Source of the DNA: Firmicutes bacterium AF25-13AC
Lineage (GTDB): Bacteria > Bacillota > Clostridia > Lachnospirales > Lachnospiraceae
Assembly (NCBI GenBank): GCA_003478935.1
Contig: QUFP01000048.1
Span: 1-24,215, forward strand
Direction of reading: 5' to 3'
Length of the DNA: 24,215 nucleotides
Below are positions 14,714 to 22,761 of the stretch, one piece after another. Each line of letters opens with the position of its first letter. Position 1 is the stretch's first letter. The translations under genes were made by a program, and so were the position numbers. The notes beneath the pieces were generated by a model that was not told the origin of the DNA, did not search any database, and saw only the letters and a list, made by a program, of their open reading frames with translations.

Positions 14714-15865
14714 ATGTGGGAAACAATCAAAACACCAGCCTATGTGGTTGATGAAAAAAAGCTAAGAGAAAATCTGGAATGTCTGCATCGTGTCGAAGAA
14801 GAGACGGGCTGTCATATCCTTTTGGCACAGAAAGCTTTTTCAATGTTTCGCGTATATCCGCTGATCGGGTCGTACTTAAGTGGTACGACCGCCAGCGGTC
14901 TTTATGAGGCAAGGCTTGGATATGAAGAGATGAAAAAAGAAAACCATGTCTTTGCACCAGCTTACAAGACAGAGGATATGAAGGAGCTTGTAACGATCTG
15001 TGATCATATCATTTTCAATTCATTTGCGCAGTTTGAAAAGCACAAAGAAATCATTTCTGAATATAATAACAGTCAGAGAGAAAACGGGAATCGTGTAAGT
15101 ATCGGAATGCGTGTCAATCCAGAGTTTTCCACACAGGAGGGTCATGCAATATATGATCCGTGTGCACCAGGTTCACGTCTTGGTGTAGTGCGCGCAAAAT
15201 TTCCAGAAACACTTCCAGAAGAAATAGAAGGACTCCATGTGCATACGCTCTGCGAGCAGGATTCTGATGATTTGGAGGCAACCTTCAACGCTTTTGAAAA
15301 GTCTTTTGAACCATATTTAAAGAAGATCAAATGGCTTAATCTCGGAGGCGGTCATCATATCACAAGACCAGGCTATGATATTGAACGTTTGATTCGCCTT
15401 ATAAAGCGAATAAAGGATACCTACCATCTGGAAGTATATCTGGAACCTGGTGAAGCAATTGCATTAAACGCAGGTTATCTGATAACAGAGGTTCAGGATA
15501 TTGTGGACAATGACCTCTCTATTCTGATATTGGATGCATCAGCAGCATGTCATATGCCGGATGTATTAGAGATGCCGTACCGCCCGCCGCTTCAGGGTGG
15601 ATATGAAGCTGGTAAGAAGCCTTATACATATCGCCTCTCATCCATGACATGTCTGGCTGGAGATGTGATTGGTGATTATAGCTTTGATCATGAAATTCAT
15701 GTGGGAGACCGCCTTGTATTTGAAGATATGGCAATTTATTCCATGGTAAAAAACAATACATTTAATGGAATTGGTCTGCCAGATATTTGCTTGCTGCATG
15801 AAGATGGCGCCATCGAGACAGTAAAGCGCTTTGGATATGAGGATTTCAAAAATAGACTTTCTTAG
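14714..15865 (+). CDS. nspC: Carboxyspermidine (carboxynorspermidine) decarboxylase
   Basis: A 383-aa fold III PLP decarboxylase that removes CO2 from carboxyspermidine to give spermidine. The PLP lysine is K40 in ILLAQKAFSM. LNLGGGHHITRPGYD (glycine-rich phosphate loop), YLEPGEAI, ACHMPDVLEMPYRPP and the dimer-interface CLAGDVIGDY are clear NspC signatures. The start MWETIKTPAYVVDE at 14714 fits the family; upstream in-frame codons lie inside the dehydrogenase gene. GGAG 11 nt upstream serves as ribosome site, and the short gap suggests translational coupling. With the dehydrogenase it makes spermidine without decarboxylated AdoMet, the route reported as widespread in gut bacteria. Confidence 0.92.
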   Translation: MWETIKTPAYVVDEKKLRENLECLHRVEEETGCHILLAQKAFSMFRVYPLIGSYLSGTTASGLYEARLGYEEMKKENHVFAPAYKTEDMKELVTICDHIIFNSFAQFEKHKEIISEYNNSQRENGNRVSIGMRVNPEFSTQEGHAIYDPCAPGSRLGVVRAKFPETLPEEIEGLHVHTLCEQDSDDLEATFNAFEKSFEPYLKKIKWLNLGGGHHITRPGYDIERLIRLIKRIKDTYHLEVYLEPGEAIALNAGYLITEVQDIVDNDLSILILDASAACHMPDVLEMPYRPPLQGGYEAGKKPYTYRLSSMTCLAGDVIGDYSFDHEIHVGDRLVFEDMAIYSMVKNNTFNGIGLPDICLLHEDGAIETVKRFGYEDFKNRLS

Positions 15866-15958
15866 TGGAAGTTACGAAACGACATCGGCGTAATGTTTTC
15901 GTCGAACATTGACACGTATAGAATTCATCTAAGAAAGAGGAAGGAATCAGAAATTTAT

Positions 15959-17155
15959 ATGAAATTGATAAAGCAAATTCCGCGCGAGGACGGCTTTTAT
16001 ATGCCTGGCGAGTTTGAGCCGCATCGAGGCTGCATTCTAATATGGCCAAAGCGACCAGGTTCGTGGGGATATGAGGCAAAGGCGGCAGGGAATGCATTTG
16101 CAGCAGTGATCAAAGCAATAGCACAGAGCGAAAAGGTCTACGTTGCAGTCACGAAAAAAACACTTCCAATTGCACAAGAAAAGCTGTTTGGAGAAAATAA
16201 AAACGCGGACATAATGCAGCAGGACAATATTGAGCTTTTCTTTGCAGATACCGATGATGCATGGGCAAGAGATGTGGCACCTACTTTTGTCAAATCAAAT
16301 GCACACCATATTGTAAATTCAAATCAAGAAAGTTCAGATCAAAATTCAGGTTCTGCCAGTGATTCTGTTATTCGCGCCGTAAATTGGGAATTTAATGCGT
16401 GGGGCGGAAATGTCGATGGTTTGTATGCTTCCTGGGAAAAGGACAATGCATTTGCCAGTGCATTTGCAGATCAGTTTGGCTTTGACTGGTACGATGCTGC
16501 GCCATTTGTATTAGAGGGCGGCTCCATTCACAGTGATGGAGAGGGCACACTTTTGACGACAGAAAGCTGCCTGTTAAGTGCTGGACGTAATCCAAATTTT
16601 TCAAGAGAACAGATCGAAGAACAGTTAGCATGTTTTCTTGGAATACAGAAGGTATTATGGCTTCCACGAGGAATTTATCAGGATGAGACAAACGAGCATG
16701 TAGACAACGTGTGTGCCTTTCTTCGCCCAGGTGAGGTAGTGCTTGCATGGACAGACAATAAAGATGATCCTCAGTATGAGCTGTCACATCAAAGCTTGTC
16801 GTATCTTGAAAATGTGCGAGATGCAAAAGGCCGCAAGCTTATTATTCATAAGCTTCCAATTCCGGATCATCCGATATGCATCACAAAAGAGGACCTTGAC
16901 GGCTATACATTTGAGGAAGGCGAGGATATGCGAGAAGTTGGAGAGCGTCTTGCAGCATCCTATGTCAATTTTTATTTTTCAAATGATGCTATCATTTTGC
17001 CAGTGTTTGGCGGTGAAAATAAGGAAAGCGATGAGCGAGCTGTACAGCTTATGCAGCAGTGGAATCCAGACCGAAAGGTAATACCTGTTTTTGCGAGAGA
17101 TATTTTGACAGGAGGCGGAAATATTCACTGCATAACACAGCAGATTCCAAGATGA
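15959..17155 (+). CDS. aguA: Agmatine deiminase
   Basis: A 398-aa guanidino-modifying enzyme of the PPAD superfamily. It hydrolyses agmatine to N-carbamoylputrescine and ammonia. Visible motifs are EPHRGCILIWPKRPGSWG (20-37), DDAWARDVAPTF (99-110; usually RDxGPT), NWEFNAWGG (142-150), VLEGGSIHSDGEG and the catalytic cysteine at about 391 in TGGGNIHC. A Ser/Asn/Gln-rich insertion of about 22 residues lies between RDVAPTF and NWEFNAWGG. It makes the protein longer than the usual 360-370 aa, and the neighbouring ARDVAPT differs from the usual RDTGPT by G to A. The start at 15959 is chosen from the family N-terminus; the GAGGAAGG site is rather far (about 14 nt). The preceding 93-nt gap holds an imperfect hairpin. 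Confidence 0.92.
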   Translation: MKLIKQIPREDGFYMPGEFEPHRGCILIWPKRPGSWGYEAKAAGNAFAAVIKAIAQSEKVYVAVTKKTLPIAQEKLFGENKNADIMQQDNIELFFADTDDAWARDVAPTFVKSNAHHIVNSNQESSDQNSGSASDSVIRAVNWEFNAWGGNVDGLYASWEKDNAFASAFADQFGFDWYDAAPFVLEGGSIHSDGEGTLLTTESCLLSAGRNPNFSREQIEEQLACFLGIQKVLWLPRGIYQDETNEHVDNVCAFLRPGEVVLAWTDNKDDPQYELSHQSLSYLENVRDAKGRKLIIHKLPIPDHPICITKEDLDGYTFEEGEDMREVGERLAASYVNFYFSNDAIILPVFGGENKESDERAVQLMQQWNPDRKVIPVFARDILTGGGNIHCITQQIPR

Positions 17156-17238
17156 TTGAAACGAAATAGCAGCGCATGATATCCTTATAGCGAAATCGGA
17201 CGCTGTACGCGATATTTGTGGAGAAGAGAGGAAAATTC

Positions 17239-18120
17239 ATGAGTAAAATAAAAGCAGCAGCAATTCAGATGAAATGCAGCACAAATCCCAAAGAGAGTCT
17301 TTCGCATGCAGAAGAAATGGTCAGAGAAGCCGCAGCAAACGGCGCCAATGTCATTCTTTTGCCAGAGCTGTTTGAACGCGAATATTTCTGTCAGCAGCGC
17401 CGCTACGATTTCTATCAGTATGCTAAGACAGTAGAAGAAAATAAGGCAGTTCAGATGGGCAAGCGCCTTGCAAAAGAGCTTCAGGTTGTTCTTCCAATCA
17501 GTTTTTATGAGAAGGATGTCAACAATCTGTATAATTCCGTAGCATGTATAGACGCAGACGGAACACTGCTTGGCGTATATCGAAAAACGCACATCCCGGA
17601 TGATCATTATTATCAGGAAAAATTTTATTTCACACCGGGCGATACAGGCTTCAAGGCATTTAAAACACGCTATGGAACAATCGGAATTGGCATCTGCTGG
17701 GATCAGTGGTTTCCAGAGACAGCACGCAGCATGGCACTCTTAGGTGCAGAAATTTTGCTCTACCCGACAGCCATCGGCTCCGAGCCAATCCTAGAGTGCG
17801 ATAGCATGCCGCACTGGAGACGTGTCATGCAGGGTCATGCGGCAGCAAATCTGATGCCAGTCATAGCAGCAAACCGAATTGGAACAGAAACAGTAGAGCC
17901 ATGCGAAGGAAATGGTGGCCAGACATCTGCATTAAATTTTTATGGTTCATCATTCATTGCAGACGAAACAGGAGAGCTTATAAGCGAAGCATCACGCGAT
18001 CAGGAAGAAATTCTTTATAGCGAATTTGATTTGGAAGAGCTAGCACAAAAGCGCCTCGAGTGGGGACTATTCCGCGACAGAAGACCAGAGATGTATGGAA
18101 TTATCGCGGGGAAGAAGTGA
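17239..18120 (+). CDS. aguB: N-carbamoylputrescine amidase
   Basis: A 293-aa carbon-nitrogen hydrolase (nitrilase superfamily). It converts N-carbamoylputrescine to putrescine, CO2 and ammonia, finishing the AguA/AguB route. The Glu-Lys-Cys triad is E43 (LLPELFE), K116 (YRKTHIPDD) and C153 (GICWDQWFPE). ALLGAEILLYPTAIGSEP and NRIGTE are typical of this subfamily. The start ATG has AGAGAGG 8 nt upstream; an in-frame GTG at 17218 would place that site inside the gene. A short 83-nt gap with a weak CAGCG/CGCTG hairpin separates it from aguA. It is the last recognised gene of the polyamine operon. Confidence 0.93.
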   Translation: MSKIKAAAIQMKCSTNPKESLSHAEEMVREAAANGANVILLPELFEREYFCQQRRYDFYQYAKTVEENKAVQMGKRLAKELQVVLPISFYEKDVNNLYNSVACIDADGTLLGVYRKTHIPDDHYYQEKFYFTPGDTGFKAFKTRYGTIGIGICWDQWFPETARSMALLGAEILLYPTAIGSEPILECDSMPHWRRVMQGHAAANLMPVIAANRIGTETVEPCEGNGGQTSALNFYGSSFIADETGELISEASRDQEEILYSEFDLEELAQKRLEWGLFRDRRPEMYGIIAGKK

Positions 18121-18239
18121 TTGATATTGACGCTACAGTTCAAATAGAAGCCAATATTGAGGTAAAGCCCGAAGGTGAATGGATTTCACGAGCCGGACAC
18201 TTGAAGCAGGGCTTTCGTAGCATGACGCGTGAACTGTAG
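18117..18239 (+). other. Compact self-complementary element, possibly a 40-codon reading frame (unknown)
   Basis: Directly after aguB lies a more GC-rich block with nested pairings: CTACAGTTCA (18133-18142) with TGAACTGTAG (18230-18239), AAAGCCC (18164-18170) with GGGCTTT (18209-18215), and the hairpin GTGAA-TGGAT-TTCAC (18175-18189). A frame from GTG 18117, overlapping the aguB stop and ending at TAG 18237, would encode about 40 residues including IEVKPEGEWISRAGHLKQGF. I do not recognise it. It could be a small structured RNA, the mRNA 3' end, or the tail of a decayed mobile element (IS605 tnpB genes end near such structures). No U-tract follows, so it is not a plain terminator. Confidence 0.35.
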
Positions 18240-18277
18240 GTATCGCAAAACTTTCACAAAATAAATTATGAATTTTA

Positions 18278-18306
18278 TTGACAGATAGAATAATAAGTGT
18301 TATAGT
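18278..18306 (+). promoter_or_regulatory. Strong promoter of the DnaJ-like gene
   Basis: Perfect TTGACA (18278-18283), 17-nt spacer and TATAGT (18301-18306). The start site should be near 18313, giving a leader of about 95 nt. Confidence 0.8.
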
Positions 18307-18315
18307 ACATGTAGA

Positions 18316-18338
18316 GCAGAACAACAATATCGTTCTGC
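18316..18338. promoter_or_regulatory. Inverted repeat with 9-nt spacer at the transcription start of the DnaJ-like gene
   Basis: GCAGAAC (18316-18322) and GTTCTGC (18332-18338) flank a 9-nt spacer just downstream of the -10 box. The geometry recalls a CIRCE/HrcA operator (9-nt arms, 9-nt spacer) but the sequence differs clearly (not TTAGCACTC). It is either an operator or a 5'-end mRNA hairpin. Confidence 0.4.
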
Positions 18339-18406
18339 CATTTGGAAACAGTTAAGCACGAAGCTCTTTATTTGGAGCGTTTCATAAAAAAGGAGTGAGA
18401 ACTGTG

Positions 18407-19525
18407 ATGAAAAGAGATTACTATGAAGTATTAGGCGTCAGCCGCAGTGCAGACGCATCTGCAATAAAGAAAGCATATAGAAAATTAGCCAAGAAGTATC
18501 ATCCAGACAGTAATGTAGGAGATGCATCAGCGGCAGAGCATTTTAAAGAGGTAAATGAGGCTTACGATGTACTCGGTGACGAGAAGAAGCGTAAGCTTTA
18601 TGATCAGTATGGCCATGCCGCATTTGAGGAAGGCTTTGGTCAGGGTGCAAATGGTTACTCAGGTAGCTATTCCGGTGGAGCAGGCGGCTTTGGTGGTTTT
18701 GGTGGATTTAAGAATGCCGGCCAAAACGGCGGTTATCAGGAGTATCATTTTAATGGAAATGAAGCCGACATGGATGATATATTAAAAAATTTGTTCGGTG
18801 GCGGTCATTTTAAGGGTGGTTTTGGCGGTACTGGAAGTTCAGGCAGAAGAAGCTATTCGTCTAGTGGCTTTGGTTCTGGTTTTGGTCAGGGCGCAGATGG
18901 CTACAGTAGTTATTCAGACTTTGGATCTGATTACGGTTCAGGCTTTGGAACTGGTGCAGATGAAGCAAATTCCCTTGATGTCAAAGCAGAAGTTACGGTT
19001 AGCTTTGATGAAGCAGCCTTTGGCGCAAATAAGAGAGTTCGTCTGCAGGGTTCTGATGGAAAGGTTCAGACACTTGAAATTAAGATTCCGGCAGGTATAG
19101 ATACAGGAAAGACAATTCGTCTTAAAGGAAAAGGCAATGTCGGAAGAAACGGCCGTACAGGCGATCTGTTACTTAAAGTAACTGTGCAGGATAAGCTAGG
19201 ATTTCGCCGTGAAGGAATGGATGTATACACGACAGTGCAGATTCCATTTACAACAGCTGTATTTGGCGGCGAGGCTCGCATTCAGACTATTCATGGTGAT
19301 GTTATCTGCAAGATAAAACCAGGTACTCAGTCAGGCAGCAAGATCCGTTTAAGAGGCAAAGGCATTGTATCAATGAAGGATTCCAAAGTCTTCGGCGATC
19401 AGTATGCAGTTGTCGAGATTCAGGTACCAACGACACTTACACCACAGGCAGCAAGAAAGCTGCGTGAATTTGAAGCAGAGTGCGCAAAGACATCAGGCAC
19501 GTCAAACGGAACACATGCAGCATAA
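18407..19525 (+). CDS. DnaJ/CbpA-type co-chaperone without zinc finger
   Basis: A 372-aa J-domain protein. The J domain is residues 1-70 with the HPD motif at 32-34 (KKYHPDSN), which stimulates DnaK ATPase. A very long Gly/Phe/Ser-rich linker (about 80-185) follows. The C-terminal substrate-binding domains (about 190-355) include [20 protein letters not shown] and the second beta domain [19 protein letters not shown]. The four CXXCXGXG repeats of class I DnaJ are missing, so this is class II (CbpA-like), not the housekeeping dnaJ. The ATG follows AAGGAG at 11 nt; GTG 18404 directly before it is an alternative. It is monocistronic, with its own promoter and terminator. Confidence 0.88.
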   Translation: MKRDYYEVLGVSRSADASAIKKAYRKLAKKYHPDSNVGDASAAEHFKEVNEAYDVLGDEKKRKLYDQYGHAAFEEGFGQGANGYSGSYSGGAGGFGGFGGFKNAGQNGGYQEYHFNGNEADMDDILKNLFGGGHFKGGFGGTGSSGRRSYSSSGFGSGFGQGADGYSSYSDFGSDYGSGFGTGADEANSLDVKAEVTVSFDEAAFGANKRVRLQGSDGKVQTLEIKIPAGIDTGKTIRLKGKGNVGRNGRTGDLLLKVTVQDKLGFRREGMDVYTTVQIPFTTAVFGGEARIQTIHGDVICKIKPGTQSGSKIRLRGKGIVSMKDSKVFGDQYAVVEIQVPTTLTPQAARKLREFEAECAKTSGTSNGTHAA

Positions 19526-19563
19526 TTGCCTGCAAAAGATTTTTTAAAATTGATAGAAAAAAA

Positions 19564-19600
19564 AGACTCTCATCATCGAAAGGAATGGTGGGAGTTTTTT
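19564..19600 (+). terminator. Intrinsic terminator of the DnaJ-like gene
   Basis: ACTCTCATCAT (19566-19576) pairs over 11 bp (two G-U) with ATGGTGGGAGT (19585-19595) around an 8-nt loop and is followed by a run of six Ts. Confidence 0.85.
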
Positions 19601-19601
19601 A

Positions 19602-19630
19602 TTGCGCTGTGGGAATCCTTTCGGTATAAT
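19602..19630 (+). promoter_or_regulatory. Promoter of the AEC permease gene
   Basis: TTGCGC (19602-19607), 17 nt and a perfect TATAAT (19625-19630), starting immediately after the upstream terminator. Confidence 0.65.
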
Positions 19631-19661
19631 GGATTTGTAAAAAAACAAGGGGGACTATTTT

Positions 19662-20585
19662 ATGTCAATGCAAATTGTGTTTGAGCAGATTCTTATAATC
19701 TTTGGCTATGTAATCGTCGGCTACGTGGCTGGAAAGAAGAATCTGATCACAAAAGAGCAGCAGCGCTATCTTTCAAAACTTGTTTCATCACTCATTCTTC
19801 CATTTACAGTGCTGTCAGCAAGTAGCATGGAGGCAAGTGGACAAGATATAGTAAATGTTGCCATTGCCGTGGCGCTTCTTTTTTCCTGTATGGCACTTAC
19901 ATCAGCTGGGTGTATGCTATATGCAAAAATAAAACAGGTGCCGGAAAAAAAGCGTGCAGCCTACACGGGACTTTGCACATATCCTAATTGCACCTTTATT
20001 GGAATGCCTCTATGTATTGCGTTAATGGGAGAGTGGGGAACACTTTACGGTGCAGCAGGAATTATTGCATTTAATTTGTTGTTTTTCACACTTCAGATTT
20101 CTCTTTTTACAAGACAGAAATTTCATCCAAAGATTTTCTTAACACCGCTTAATATAAGTACACTTGCACTCATTTTGATGTTGATTTTTCATTTGCATTT
20201 TCCAAGACCGCTTCAGACAGTTTGCTCCAATATCGGAGGAATCACAACACCTATGGCGCTAATCATCGTCGGCGTTATGCTTGCGGATGGAAATCTTCTT
20301 CAGATTGTGACAGAAAAAAGAGCGTATGTGATCTCATTAATCCGAAACTTGATTTGCCCGCTTATAATGTTAGTAGTGATGGCACTTCTTCCGTTAGATC
20401 CGAATTTAAGAATGGCAGTGTTGATTTATGTGGCATGTCCGGTGGCAAATCTGACAAGCGTATATGCAATTCAGCACGATATGGAACCAGCTCTTTGTGC
20501 GAGGGCAACGCTTCTGTCTACGATTTTATTTGCTGCAACAATCCCATTTATCATCTGGCTTGGACAGCTTGTATATGGCGTTTAA
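19662..20585 (+). CDS. AEC (auxin efflux carrier)-family membrane permease
   Basis: A 307-aa protein of about ten membrane segments. It shows the two-halves pattern of the AEC/Mem_trans family: IIFGYVIVGYVAGKKNLIT at the N-terminus, LSKLVSSLILPFTVLSA, the conserved YPNCTFIGMPLCIALMG in the middle and PVANLTSVYAIQHD near the C-terminus. Bacterial members export or exchange organic acids such as malate, or amino acids; the substrate cannot be read from the sequence. The ATG follows AAGGGGGAC. It has its own promoter, and the next gene (pckA) has another, so they are probably separate units. A malate or other C4-acid link to PEP carboxykinase is only suggestive. Confidence 0.88.
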   Translation: MSMQIVFEQILIIFGYVIVGYVAGKKNLITKEQQRYLSKLVSSLILPFTVLSASSMEASGQDIVNVAIAVALLFSCMALTSAGCMLYAKIKQVPEKKRAAYTGLCTYPNCTFIGMPLCIALMGEWGTLYGAAGIIAFNLLFFTLQISLFTRQKFHPKIFLTPLNISTLALILMLIFHLHFPRPLQTVCSNIGGITTPMALIIVGVMLADGNLLQIVTEKRAYVISLIRNLICPLIMLVVMALLPLDPNLRMAVLIYVACPVANLTSVYAIQHDMEPALCARATLLSTILFAATIPFIIWLGQLVYGV

Positions 20586-20658
20586 ACACAATGTTAATTT
20601 TTTAACAAAAAAGCCTAAAAAATGGCAAAAAGATGTGCCCAATTGGTAAAAAAAGCAA

Positions 20659-20687
20659 TTGACTTTTAGTGAAAATTCTGGAATAAT
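20659..20687 (+). promoter_or_regulatory. Promoter of pckA
   Basis: TTGACT (20659-20664), 17 nt, AATAAT (20682-20687); shifting by 2 nt gives TAATAT at 19 nt. The leader is about 75 nt. No clear terminator separates it from the AEC gene upstream. Confidence 0.6.
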
Positions 20688-20770
20688 ATAGGTAGATTGG
20701 GAAGCTTTTTGGTTTGCCCCAAAGACACCAATTATATACAGATATTTAAGAAAAGAGAGGTTAATGTAAA

Positions 20771-22378
20771 ATGGCAAAAGTGGATTTAAGCCAGTATGGT
20801 ATTACTGGAACTACAGAAGTTGTATACAATCCTTCTTATGAAGATCTGTTTGCAGAGGAGACAAAGCCGGAACTGGAAGGCTATGAGAAGGGACAGGTTA
20901 CCGAGCTGGGTGCTGTTAATGTCAGAACTGGTATCTACACCGGACGTTCTCCTAAGGATAAGTTCATCGTTATGGATGAGAACTCTAAGGACACAGTATG
21001 GTGGACCTCTGACGAGTATAAGAACGATAATCATCCGGCAAGCGAAGAAGCATGGGCAGCAGTAAAGAAGATCGCTCAGGAAGAACTTTCTAACAAGAAG
21101 CTGTATGTTGTAGATGCATTCTGTGGTGCAAACAAGGACACCAGAATGGCAGTTCGTTTCATCGTAGAGGTTGCTTGGCAGGCTCACTTTGTAACGAACA
21201 TGTTTATCCGCCCAACAGCTGAGGAGCTGGAGAACTTCAAGCCAGATTTCGTTGTTTACAACGCATCTAAGGCTAAGGTTGAGAACTACAAGGAATTAGG
21301 TCTTAACTCTGAGACTGCAGTAGTATTCAACATCACCAGCCATGAGCAGGTTATCATCAATACTTGGTACGGCGGCGAGATGAAGAAGGGTATGTTCTCT
21401 ATGATGAACTACTTCCTTCCATTAAAGGGTATGGCTTCCATGCACTGCTCCGCTAACACCGATATGAACGGTGAGAACACCGCTATCTTCTTTGGTCTGT
21501 CTGGAACAGGTAAGACCACTCTGTCTACTGACCCGAAGCGTCTTCTGATTGGTGATGACGAGCACGGCTGGGATGACAACGGCGTATTCAACTTCGAGGG
21601 TGGATGCTATGCAAAGGTTATCAACCTTGATAAGGATTCTGAGCCGGATATCTACAATGCAATCAAGAGAAACGCTCTTCTTGAGAACGTTACTGTTGAT
21701 GAGAATGGCAAGATTGATTTCACAGATAAGAGCGTAACCGAGAATACTCGTGTATCTTATCCGATCACTCACATTGAGAAGATCGTTCGTCCGATCTCCG
21801 CTGCACCGGCTGCAAAGAACGTAATCTTCCTGTCTGCTGATGCATTCGGCGTACTGCCGCCAGTATCTATTCTGACTCCAGAGCAGACTAAGTACTACTT
21901 CCTGTCTGGTTTCACAGCTAAGTTAGCAGGTACCGAGCGTGGTATCACTGAGCCGACTCCAACCTTCTCCGCTTGCTTCGGACAGGCATTCCTTGAGCTG
22001 CATCCGACCAAGTACGCAGAAGAACTGGTTAAGAAGATGGAGAAGAGCGGTGCAAAGGCATATCTGGTAAATACTGGATGGAATGGTACCGGAAAGCGTA
22101 TCTCCATTAAGGATACTCGTGGTATCATCGATGCAATCTTAGATGGTTCCATCACAACTGCACCTACCAAGAAGATCCCGATGTTCGACTTCGAGGTTCC
22201 GACTGAGCTTCCAGGTGTAGATCCGAAGATCCTTGATCCTCGCGATACCTACGCTGATGCTTCTGAGTGGGAGGCAAAGGCAAAGGATCTTGCTAGCCGT
22301 TTCGTAAAGAACTTCAAGAAGTACGAGGGCAACGAGGCAGGTAAGGCTTTAGTAGCTGCAGGTCCGAAGGCTGAGTAA
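20771..22378 (+). CDS. pckA: Phosphoenolpyruvate carboxykinase (ATP)
   Basis: A 535-aa, full-length ATP-type PEPCK that interconverts oxaloacetate plus ATP with PEP, CO2 and ADP in the cytoplasm. In fermenting gut Clostridia it often works towards oxaloacetate. Motifs: [10 protein letters not shown] (about 56-65), HCSANT in the substrate region, the P-loop [11 protein letters not shown] (242-252), the kinase-2 motif LIGDDEHGW and [12 protein letters not shown]. The C-terminal adenine-binding region includes NTGWNGTG and [13 protein letters not shown]. Codon choice is much more biased than in the neighbours (AAC, AAG, CGT, GGT, CTG frequent), as expected for a very highly expressed gene. The ATG has AGAGAGG upstream. 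A strong terminator follows. Confidence 0.97.
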   Translation: MAKVDLSQYGITGTTEVVYNPSYEDLFAEETKPELEGYEKGQVTELGAVNVRTGIYTGRSPKDKFIVMDENSKDTVWWTSDEYKNDNHPASEEAWAAVKKIAQEELSNKKLYVVDAFCGANKDTRMAVRFIVEVAWQAHFVTNMFIRPTAEELENFKPDFVVYNASKAKVENYKELGLNSETAVVFNITSHEQVIINTWYGGEMKKGMFSMMNYFLPLKGMASMHCSANTDMNGENTAIFFGLSGTGKTTLSTDPKRLLIGDDEHGWDDNGVFNFEGGCYAKVINLDKDSEPDIYNAIKRNALLENVTVDENGKIDFTDKSVTENTRVSYPITHIEKIVRPISAAPAAKNVIFLSADAFGVLPPVSILTPEQTKYYFLSGFTAKLAGTERGITEPTPTFSACFGQAFLELHPTKYAEELVKKMEKSGAKAYLVNTGWNGTGKRISIKDTRGIIDAILDGSITTAPTKKIPMFDFEVPTELPGVDPKILDPRDTYADASEWEAKAKDLASRFVKNFKKYEGNEAGKALVAAGPKAE

Positions 22379-22427
22379 TTCAAGTTTCGAATTTAAAATT
22401 CAGAATTCAACTGATTAACAAAAAATG

Positions 22428-22462
22428 AAGGCGGGTCATGCGAAAGCATGGCTCGCTTTTTT
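22428..22462 (+). terminator. Intrinsic terminator of pckA
   Basis: A stem of 14 bp (left arm AAGGCGGGTCATGC, right arm GCATGGCTCGCTTT, three G-U pairs) is capped by a stable GAAA tetraloop and followed by Ts. A near copy occurs at 23723-23757. Confidence 0.92.
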
Positions 22463-22761
22463 AAAGATTTCTTATGATGATTCAGACGATATAACGGGTA
22501 AAATCATGCAGATCATATTTTTTGCAAATGGTTGCTTTAAGGCAGACTATTATCAGGATGCGATTGTATATGAGCATCAGAACAAAAACTACGATCAGGA
22601 AAACATTTGGCAGGAGATATTTCGATCAAACCACTAGTGTTATGTGAGATGAAGTTGAAAAATTAGTGGAAACTCCATCACAGATTGCTTGATAAAAGGG
22701 CAGCTTTATGGTACCATGAAGGTACAATAAGAGTGATATATACTCTTATCAATAGTGAGAG
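22463..22761 (+). other. Gap with a possible gene remnant and a hairpin before the nuclease gene
   Basis: A frame open through the terminator to TAG at 22635-22637 encodes about 55 residues downstream of the hairpin, including IIFFANGCFKADYYQDAIVY. It has no ribosome site and no recognisable family, and may be a decayed fragment or chance. Closer to the nuclease gene are the palindrome ATGGTACCAT and a 7-bp inverted repeat TAAGAGT/ACTCTTA (22728-22748). They could be a hairpin or an operator. A TACAAT box (22723-22728) is a possible -10, but no good -35 is seen. Confidence 0.3.

Noticed and set aside
18117..18239. Group II intron domain V because of a GAGCCGGAC-like stretch
   Set aside because: The conserved AGC catalytic triad with its partner stem and the GAAA-type loop of domain V cannot be drawn, and no maturase or other intron domain is nearby.
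20586..20640. GTTAA-TTTT-TTAAC as terminator of the AEC permease gene
   Set aside because: The stem is only five A/T-rich pairs and is followed by As, not Ts, on the plus strand.
22425..22637. A 70-aa coding region starting at the ATG within the pckA terminator
   Set aside because: Its first codons are the terminator hairpin itself, there is no ribosome site and no family is recognised; at most its second half is a gene remnant.
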